The position numbers and the translations under genes are program-made. DNA of 9,719 bases, from contig CANQZO010000063.1 of NCBI GenBank assembly GCA_947628355.1, positions 1 to 9,719 of the forward strand. Direction: 5' to 3'. The notes below the pieces were generated by a model. It ran no database searches, was not told the DNA's origin, and was given only the letters and a program-made list of their open reading frames with translations. This stretch comes from Candidatus Gastranaerophilales bacterium (GTDB lineage Bacteria; Cyanobacteriota; Vampirovibrionia; Gastranaerophilales; Gastranaerophilaceae). Below are positions 4,073 through 9,719 of the stretch, piece by piece. The stretch's first letter is position 1. The number at the start of each line of letters is the position of its first letter.

Positions 4073-6736
4073 ATGGGAAAATTTATAATAGACGGTATAT
4101 TAATTGAAAAAAGCGAAAAAGACATTCAAACGGATGTTAAATATGATTTTGCGGCGGGATTAAATGTTATAAAGGGGAAAAATGAAGCAGGCAAAAGCTC
4201 TTTAATGAAATTTATCAAGGAGGGATTTTTCAGAATAAAAGGAGCTGACACGGGTAAAATATACTTTACGCTTAACGATAAAAACTGCCGTGCGGATATT
4301 AAAGATTCAAAATCCGTTGAGAAAAGATGCACTATATTTGATAATGACGGAAATGTCTGTAATTATGATATAATCAGCGCAAATATTAACCAAAATTATT
4401 TTGAACAGGGCTTTTTTATAACATTGGATGATTTAATGAAAATCCAAAATAAAGATACTTCAGAGTTAATTAATTTAATAAAAGACCCGTGCGCGGATAA
4501 ATTAAGCTCTTTTATCGAAAAAATTAATGCTGATATAAATAATGTCATTTCAAAAGAAAATAATATCAGAAAAGATGTTAAGAAAATTATTGATGAAATA
4601 AATGAAAAAGATAAGCAGATTAAAGAATTTTCGCAGGCTGAAAATGAATATAATCAAACTATTCTTGAAATAAAAAATATTGAAGAATTACTTTCGGTGC
4701 TTGAAAAAAAATCCGAATACCATAATTTATTATTGAAAATTAATGAACTGCAAAATCAAAAAGAGCTTCAATTAAGTGAAAAAGAAAAAAAATTAACTCA
4801 ATATAATGCTAAATTGTATGAAAATCAAACACAATTTGTTCAAATATTTCAAGATTGCGGAATGTATTTATCCAATAATGAAACAATTAACAAAAATAAA
4901 GATAAACTTGAAAAAATAATAAATACAATAAATTCAGGCAGAGAAAACTTAAAAATTAAATATGGTATAAGTATAGATGATAAACAAATAGAAGATTTTA
5001 ATATTGGTATTAATAAAATTAATCAATTAAAAAATATTGCGGAAAATATAAATGAAATAAAATCACAAATTAACTCCAAACAAACTCAAAAAGAAGATGT
5101 TGAAAATGATATCATAAGATTGAAAAATGAAGCGGAAAATATTATTAATGCCGAAAAAATTAATTCCGATGAAATAAACAAAATATCAATCGAATTGCAA
5201 GACGGGCTGAAACAATACTATTTTATAACATCTAAAATAAATGAAATAAGTAAAAGCGCAGAAAAAAAAGCGTCAAATAAAAACAACATAATTATGTTCA
5301 TAGTAATTGGGATATTGTCAATAATAACGGCAATGGCTTTAGGTACATTACAAAAGAATTTTAATATTATAACAATAGGTGCGATAACTTTTGTTATATG
5401 TTTAATCGGTTTCATTAATGCAGGGCTTTATAAAACTCTGCATAAATCAGATGAAATTAAATCTTTAGAAAAAAAATCGGATGAAATTTTGGAAGAATTA
5501 AAATTAAAAGTATTAATCTTAAATCCCGAAATTGAAAAGACGGATAAAATATTTCTGCCCTCAAAATTAGAAACCTTAAGCCAAGATTTAATCAGAAAAA
5601 CCGAAAGAATAAATAAAATAAAAAACGATATTCAATATATGCAGGAAAGGTATAATTTTGCGGAAAATAAAATAAATGAATTAAAACAGCAAATAACAGA
5701 CCTTGATAATGAAAAGAAAAATATAATTGATACAAATATTATAAGTGATGAGATAAGCTCAAAGGAATGTATTGAGATAATAGAGCTTCTTCAATCACTT
5801 AAAAGCAGTTTTGCGCAAAAAAACGATATAAAAAATGAAACGGATGAAGCGCAAAAATCTAATAATTTAATTATAGAAAAATTAAAATTATTTATAGAGC
5901 AAACACAGGTCAATATAACAGCGTCAACCGATATAAGAGAAATAACCGCAGATTTAAAAACAGTATCTGATAAAAATAATGAATTAAAACAAGAGTTGGA
6001 AATAAAAGAACATACAATAAAAAAGCTGGAAGAAGAAATAACTCAATTAACACGGATAAAACTTGAAATTGAAAATAAATACTCTTTTAAACCGAGTGAT
6101 ATAGAAGCGGAAACGGAAAATCTTAATAATTTAAAATCAGAAAAAGAAAAAGAAAAAAATGAAATGACCGCAAAAAAATTGAATTTGGAAAGATTTGAAA
6201 AAATCGGCGGTTTAAAAACAGAAAAGAGACTGCTCATTGAAAAATATAAAAGAATAATAAAAAATTTAATGATAAATAAAACGGTGCTGGGGCTGATTAA
6301 TGAGGCGAAATCCGATTATGATAAAATTCAGCCCGATATAATGAATGCGCAGAAATATTTAAAAGAACTGACAGGCGGGAAATATACAAAAATCAATCTT
6401 GAAATGCAGGAAATAGAAAGCGCGGACGGTGTAAAAATAAAGAAATGGGAAACTCTGTCAAGAGGCATGCGTGAACAATTGTATCTCGCATTAAGACTTG
6501 CCTACGCTTCAAACTATTCAAAAGATAAAATAACATTAGAACCTAACGGCAGGGCAGATTTACCCGTAATTATCGATGATGCGTTTGTAAATTTTGATGA
6601 TGTAAGAACAAAAAATGCACTAAAGTGCTTGGAAGAATTGTCAAAAACCAATCAAGTATTTTATTTCACCTGCCATGATGAAATATTAAATGTGATTTCA
6701 AATTCCGATAAAAATATAAAAATTATAAATATATAA
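4073..6736 (+). CDS. yhaN: YhaN-type SbcC/Rad50-like AAA ATPase with central transmembrane hairpin, 887 aa
   Basis: This is the ATPase partner of the preceding nuclease. The N terminus has a Rad50-type Walker A, GKNEAGKSS, at residues 35-43. About 230 residues of coiled coil follow (roughly 165-400). Two hydrophobic helices, residues 406-424 and 432-452, lie almost exactly at the midpoint. A second long coiled coil of about 300 residues leads to the C-terminal lobe with the ABC-like signature LSRGMREQ (795-802), Walker B LPVIIDD (830-836) and the His switch in FTCHDE. LSRG...EQLYLALRLA and IDDAFVNFDD are typical of the YhaN branch. No CxxC zinc hook is present anywhere. The protein should fold back on itself with its heads in the cytoplasm and its coil tip in the membrane. 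The start follows the upstream stop by one base and has no strong ribosome binding site, so coupling is likely. Sense-strand A content is very high, matching the Lys/Asn/Ile/Glu-rich coils. Confidence 0.88.
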   Translation: MGKFIIDGILIEKSEKDIQTDVKYDFAAGLNVIKGKNEAGKSSLMKFIKEGFFRIKGADTGKIYFTLNDKNCRADIKDSKSVEKRCTIFDNDGNVCNYDIISANINQNYFEQGFFITLDDLMKIQNKDTSELINLIKDPCADKLSSFIEKINADINNVISKENNIRKDVKKIIDEINEKDKQIKEFSQAENEYNQTILEIKNIEELLSVLEKKSEYHNLLLKINELQNQKELQLSEKEKKLTQYNAKLYENQTQFVQIFQDCGMYLSNNETINKNKDKLEKIINTINSGRENLKIKYGISIDDKQIEDFNIGINKINQLKNIAENINEIKSQINSKQTQKEDVENDIIRLKNEAENIINAEKINSDEINKISIELQDGLKQYYFITSKINEISKSAEKKASNKNNIIMFIVIGILSIITAMALGTLQKNFNIITIGAITFVICLIGFINAGLYKTLHKSDEIKSLEKKSDEILEELKLKVLILNPEIEKTDKIFLPSKLETLSQDLIRKTERINKIKNDIQYMQERYNFAENKINELKQQITDLDNEKKNIIDTNIISDEISSKECIEIIELLQSLKSSFAQKNDIKNETDEAQKSNNLIIEKLKLFIEQTQVNITASTDIREITADLKTVSDKNNELKQELEIKEHTIKKLEEEITQLTRIKLEIENKYSFKPSDIEAETENLNNLKSEKEKEKNEMTAKKLNLERFEKIGGLKTEKRLLIEKYKRIIKNLMINKTVLGLINEAKSDYDKIQPDIMNAQKYLKELTGGKYTKINLEMQEIESADGVKIKKWETLSRGMREQLYLALRLAYASNYSKDKITLEPNGRADLPVIIDDAFVNFDDVRTKNALKCLEELSKTNQVFYFTCHDEILNVISNSDKNIKIINI

Positions 6737-6766
6737 ATAAAATTTCGTTTGGAATATACTAATAAT

Positions 6767-7933
6767 ATGAATTTTTATGCACATGAAATACAAAAGCTGA
6801 AAGAAAAAGATAATTTTCGGCGCGTGAGTGATATTGAAGCTAAAGAGGGGAAGTACATCAGAACCGCACAAGGTTTGATGTTAAATTTATCATCTAACGA
6901 TTACTTAAACCTCAGCACTGATAAGGAATTAATATCAGAATTTACTCAAAAGTATAAAAGTGAAAAGGAATTTATATTTTCATCAACTTCATCAAGGTTA
7001 TTAACAGGAACATCACGCTGTTACAAACGTCTTGAGGAAAATTTGGCAGGTATGTTTAAGAAAGAGTCAAGCCTGCTTTTTAATACGGGCTATCAATGTA
7101 ATTTGGGTGTAATCTCATCACTGGTAAACCGCGATGATGTAATATTTTCGGATAAGTTAAATCATGCAAGCATAATAGACGGCATGAGGCTTGGCGGGAG
7201 TAAATTTTACCGATATCGTCATTTGGATTACGAACATCTGGAAGAAATGCTTAAAAAATACCGAAAAGACTATAAAAAAGCAATAATAGTATCAGAGTCT
7301 GTATTCAGTATGGATGGGGATATAGGTAATCTAAAAGAATTGGTGCGGTTAAAAAAAGAATATGATTGTTATTTAATGACAGATGAAGCCCACGCATTCG
7401 GAATATTCGGCGCAAATCTTACGGGAATAGCCGAGCGCGAAGAATTATTAAATGAAATCGATATAATAACTGCGACTTTGGGAAAATCATTTGCGTCAAT
7501 GGGGGCATTCTGCGTTGCTGATAAAACAATAACTGATTATTTAATAAATAAAGCCAATTCGTTTATATTTTCAACGGCACTTCCGAGCGTAAACGTAATG
7601 TGGACAAATTTTCTGCTGGAGGAAAAAATCGCAAAAGTAAAAGAACAATCAAAAAAACTTAATAAATTAATAAAATATGTACACGAATATATAAAAGACG
7701 GCGGAGAAACGCAAATACTTCCCGTAATAATAGGAAAAAACGACGACTGCGTAAAAATAGCGGAACAAATGCAATCAAAAGGCTATTACGTATTGCCCGT
7801 AAGACCGCCGACGGTGCCTGAAAACACATCAAGACTGCGAATATCATTAACGGCAGATATAACAAGAGAAGAAATTAAAGGATTAATTGATAAAGTAACA
7901 GAGGCAAAAAATGCACTGCAAATGGCTGAATAA
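6767..7933 (+). CDS. bioF: 8-amino-7-oxononanoate synthase (BioF)
   Basis: BioF is a cytoplasmic PLP enzyme that condenses pimeloyl-ACP (or -CoA) with L-alanine to give 8-amino-7-oxononanoate, the first ring-assembly step of biotin synthesis. From the ATG at 6767 it has 388 residues, close to the usual length. Seen in order are the substrate region LNLSSNDYLNLS, the PLP-stacking His in NHASIIDG (H133), D206 and H209 in DEAHAFGIFG, and the Schiff-base Lys in TATLGKSF (K240). The C-terminal RPPTVPENTSRLRISLTA segment is also family-typical. A TTG at 6749 would add six residues, but the family alignment fits the ATG and neither start has a good ribosome binding site. The sister enzyme KBL (2-amino-3-ketobutyrate CoA ligase) is a possible alternative by sequence alone, but the bioG and bioC neighbours settle the role. 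Thirty bases separate it from the previous gene. Confidence 0.93.
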   Translation: MNFYAHEIQKLKEKDNFRRVSDIEAKEGKYIRTAQGLMLNLSSNDYLNLSTDKELISEFTQKYKSEKEFIFSSTSSRLLTGTSRCYKRLEENLAGMFKKESSLLFNTGYQCNLGVISSLVNRDDVIFSDKLNHASIIDGMRLGGSKFYRYRHLDYEHLEEMLKKYRKDYKKAIIVSESVFSMDGDIGNLKELVRLKKEYDCYLMTDEAHAFGIFGANLTGIAEREELLNEIDIITATLGKSFASMGAFCVADKTITDYLINKANSFIFSTALPSVNVMWTNFLLEEKIAKVKEQSKKLNKLIKYVHEYIKDGGETQILPVIIGKNDDCVKIAEQMQSKGYYVLPVRPPTVPENTSRLRISLTADITREEIKGLIDKVTEAKNALQMAE

Positions 7934-8537
7934 AAAAGGGAATAAAAATTTAACGGTATTTTTTAACGGTTGGGGAATGGATGAAAAAATAGTATCACAT
8001 TTGGACTTCGGCGGTTACGATATAATAACATATAGTGATTATCGCAATTTGGATATAAATATTCCTGATTTTTCTCAATATGATAAAAAAGTGTTAATTG
8101 CGTGGTCAATGGGAGTAATGGTATGCAATTATTTTTATGAAATATTTAAGGATTTTGATAAATTTATAGCAATAAACGGCACGCCAAAAGCTATTGATGA
8201 CGAATACGGGATTCCGAAAGTAATATATAATTTGACTGCCGAGAATTTTAATGAAAATTCAAGCATAAAATTTATGAAAAAAATAACACCGAAAATTGAA
8301 CTGCATAACTATTGCAGCAGAAATACGGAAGAATTACAAAAAGAATTGTTATGTATAAAGGAAATAAAACCCGAAAAATATTTTAAGTTTGATAAAGCCT
8401 ATGTATCACTAAAAGACAGAATAATCCCTGTGAAAAATCAAATAAAATATTGGAGTGAAAATAAAACCCCCGTAACCGAGCTTGACCTGCCTCATTATAT
8501 TTTTGATGAATTTAAAAGCTGGGATGAAATTATATGA
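7911..8537 (+). CDS. bioG: pimeloyl-ACP methyl ester esterase BioG (DUF452 alpha/beta hydrolase)
   Basis: BioG cleaves the methyl ester from pimeloyl-ACP methyl ester, ending the BioC-primed synthesis of pimelate. It replaces the unrelated-in-sequence BioH of E. coli. The protein has 208 residues, typical of the DUF452 family. It opens with the family pattern of a strand followed by FFNGWGMD, then DYRNL. The nucleophile is S66 in AWSMG, the Asp D169 in LKDRIIP and the His H195 in LPHYIF, giving a complete catalytic triad in the right order. The ATG lies 23 bases inside the end of bioF and has an AGAGG ribosome binding site (7900-7904) six bases upstream, so the overlap is credible. Its TGA stop overlaps the bioC start in an ATGA. 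Gene identity rests on motifs plus the bioF/bioC context. Confidence 0.9.
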   Translation: MHCKWLNKKGNKNLTVFFNGWGMDEKIVSHLDFGGYDIITYSDYRNLDINIPDFSQYDKKVLIAWSMGVMVCNYFYEIFKDFDKFIAINGTPKAIDDEYGIPKVIYNLTAENFNENSSIKFMKKITPKIELHNYCSRNTEELQKELLCIKEIKPEKYFKFDKAYVSLKDRIIPVKNQIKYWSENKTPVTELDLPHYIFDEFKSWDEII

Positions 8538-9238
8538 TAGATAAATCACTGGTAAAAAGAAGATTTAAAAAAAGCCTTGCAAAGTACGAAGAAAATGCCG
8601 TAATACAAAAAATAATGGCGGAAAAATTAATAAAAATACTACCTTCGGGCGAATATAATTCAATACTTGAAATCGGCTGTGCAACGGGGTTATTAACAAG
8701 AATACTAAAGAAAAATATTAGATTTAATCACTATAGTGTTATAGATATAGTAGCAGAGGCTCAAGACTATATTAAACAAATTATTCCGAATGCCGAATTT
8801 ACCGAGGGTGATATTGAAGAAATTACAATCAATAATAAATACGATTTAATAATATCTAATGCTTGCCTGCAATGGTGCAATAATCCCGAAAAGGTAATTG
8901 AAAAACTTAAAAAGTCATTAAATAAAGGCGGAATAATAGCAATAACATTATTCGGGGAAGAAAATTTAAAAGAATTGAAAGAATATTTTAAACTTGAAAG
9001 TCCTGTTTTATTTAAGCCTAATAATGTAATATTTCACGACGAGGAAAAAATAAAAATTTATTTTAATTCTCCACTTGACATATTGAAGCATTTAAAACAA
9101 ACAGGGGCAAATGCGCTTAAAGATTATAAACTCACCCGTACAATGCTGTCTGATTTTGAAAAATATTATCAAAAGCATTATAACGAGGGCGAAAAAGTAT
9201 ATATAACATATAATCCCGAGTATTTGATATTAAACTAA
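8534..9238 (+). CDS. bioC: malonyl-ACP O-methyltransferase (BioC)
   Basis: BioC is an S-adenosylmethionine-dependent methyltransferase that caps the free carboxyl of malonyl-ACP, letting fatty-acid synthase elongate it to pimeloyl-ACP methyl ester. The N terminus has the BioC hallmark of a basic helix with RRFKKSLAKYEENAVIQ. SAM motif I is ILEIGCATG at residues 44-52, and motif II/III follow with EGDIEEI and YDLIISNACLQW. The SNxxLQWC type of sequence is characteristic of BioC rather than of UbiE-like methyltransferases. At 234 residues it is a little shorter than the E. coli protein. It overlaps bioG by four bases (ATGA), indicating coupled translation. The last nine bases overlap the convergent gene, leaving no room for a terminator of its own. 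Confidence 0.91.
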   Translation: MIDKSLVKRRFKKSLAKYEENAVIQKIMAEKLIKILPSGEYNSILEIGCATGLLTRILKKNIRFNHYSVIDIVAEAQDYIKQIIPNAEFTEGDIEEITINNKYDLIISNACLQWCNNPEKVIEKLKKSLNKGGIIAITLFGEENLKELKEYFKLESPVLFKPNNVIFHDEEKIKIYFNSPLDILKHLKQTGANALKDYKLTRTMLSDFEKYYQKHYNEGEKVYITYNPEYLILN

Positions 9239-9719
9239 ATTACTGCGGTATTGAACTGCTTGAGCGACATGCGAAGCTCGGATATTTTCAGAATTATCAA
9301 GGTCTGCAATGGTTCTTGCGAGTTTTAAAAGTCTGTCATAAGCTCTTGCGGAAAGATTAAACCTTTGAACGGCAGATTTGATAATAGATAAGCCGTCATT
9401 ATCAAGAATGCAGAATTTTTTAATTGATTTGGGCGTAAGTTGAGAATTGGTTAAAATACCGAGATTTTTATATCTTTCCAGTTGAATGTTCCTTGCTTTA
9501 ATAACTCTTTCACGAATTTGAGCTGAAGTTTCAGCTTGCTCCGATTTATATGATGTAAGTTCATCAAGATTTAACCTCGGAACATCAATAATAATGTCAA
9601 TCCTGTCTAATAACGGGCCTGAAAGTTTGGCTCTGTATTGTTTAATTTGGTAATCAGAGCAGGTGCATTTTTTCTCACTGTCACCGTAGAACCCGCACGG
9701 GCATGGGTTCATTGCTGCG
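9230..9719 (-). CDS. YifB/ComM family Mg-chelatase-like AAA+ ATPase, C-terminal part (5' end outside window)
   Basis: This is the C-terminal third of a YifB/ComM protein. The frame stays open through the window edge, and the residues just before the first visible Met (AAMNPCPCG) are family-typical interior sequence, so this Met is not the start. A C-P-C-G ... C-T-C cysteine pair group, possibly metal binding, opens the segment. YRAKLSGPLLDRIDI, with the arginine-finger region, follows. The C-terminal Mg-chelatase-like domain ends with SARAYDRLLKLARTIADLDNSENIRASHVAQAVQYR and appears complete. In naturally competent Gram-negative bacteria ComM acts as a branch-migration helicase during transformation. 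In other groups the role is not established. The Walker motifs are outside the window. The stop lies within the end of bioC. Confidence 0.93.
   Translation of the reverse strand, partial: AAMNPCPCGFYGDSEKKCTCSDYQIKQYRAKLSGPLLDRIDIIIDVPRLNLDELTSYKSEQAETSAQIRERVIKARNIQLERYKNLGILTNSQLTPKSIKKFCILDNDGLSIIKSAVQRFNLSARAYDRLLKLARTIADLDNSENIRASHVAQAVQYRSNLV

Noticed and set aside
4073..6736. Zinc hook (CxxC) expected for SbcC/Rad50
   Set aside because: All Cys residues are isolated. The coil centre holds two hydrophobic helices instead.
2797..6736. A dedicated anti-phage defence island built on the SbcCD-like pair
   Set aside because: No other defence gene, mobile element or compositional break surrounds the pair. 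The neighbours are housekeeping genes, so a defence role is only a speculation.
6737..6766. Biotin-repressor (BirA) operator before bioF
   Set aside because: Only 30 bases are available, and no pair of TTGTAAAC-like inverted half sites is present.
8106..8108. BioH or a general lipase instead of BioG
   Set aside because: The size of 208 residues, the FFNGWGMD and DYRNL patterns and the AWSMG nucleophile elbow match DUF452/BioG rather than BioH.
8535..8537. Alternative genetic code with TGA read as an amino acid
   Set aside because: bioG ends at TGA exactly at the bioC start, and no conserved gene contains an in-frame TGA.

Overview
This AT-rich window holds ordinary bacterial chromosomal genes, densely packed. 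It contains parts or all of ten protein genes, one of them a 35-codon gene that length-filtered ORF finding would miss. I see no rRNA, tRNA, CRISPR array, insertion sequence or phage gene. The code looks standard: TAA, TAG and TGA all act as stops. Start sites use TATAAT-type promoters and AGGAGG-type ribosome binding sites. Protein composition is Lys/Asn/Ile rich with many ATA codons. The host is an AT-rich bacterium; a gut lineage such as Vampirovibrionia/Gastranaerophilales or a Bacillota relative would fit, but that is a low-confidence inference from composition and gene content only.

Region by region. 2-259 (+) is the C-terminal end of a Zn/Cd-type P1B ATPase. It runs head-on into a 67-aa conserved-looking hypothetical gene (256-459, -). 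A divergent promoter region (460-592) carries an 11-bp inverted repeat and a good promoter for rarA. rarA (593-1921) overlaps a YkgJ-type cysteine-cluster gene (1914-2507). A bidirectional hairpin terminator (2509-2537) then separates that pair from a tiny membrane-peptide gene on the minus strand (2543-2650). The 146 bases from 2651 to 2796 hold the control regions of the tiny gene and of the next operon.

From 2797 to 9238 five plus-strand genes are packed with gaps of 1 to 30 bases or overlaps: a YhaO/SbcD-type nuclease, its YhaN/SbcC-type ATPase partner, bioF, bioG and bioC. No terminator is visible among them. The first two should form a membrane-tethered Mre11-Rad50-like DNA-processing complex. 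In the ATPase, a transmembrane hairpin sits at the middle of the coiled coil, where Rad50/SbcC carries its zinc hook. The last three build biotin's pimelate moiety and condense it. BioC methylates malonyl-ACP so that fatty-acid enzymes can extend it, BioG removes the methyl ester from pimeloyl-ACP methyl ester, and BioF joins pimeloyl-ACP to alanine. bioA, bioD and bioB are not in the window. The window ends in the C-terminal part of a convergent YifB/ComM-type AAA+ gene (9230-9719, -), whose stop lies inside the end of bioC.

I did not find a clearly new system. The most useful leads are the glycine-zipper micropeptide with its strong ribosome binding site, the membrane-hairpin SbcC-like pair linked to biotin genes, the small beta-rich hypothetical protein, and the symmetric element between the divergent promoters.
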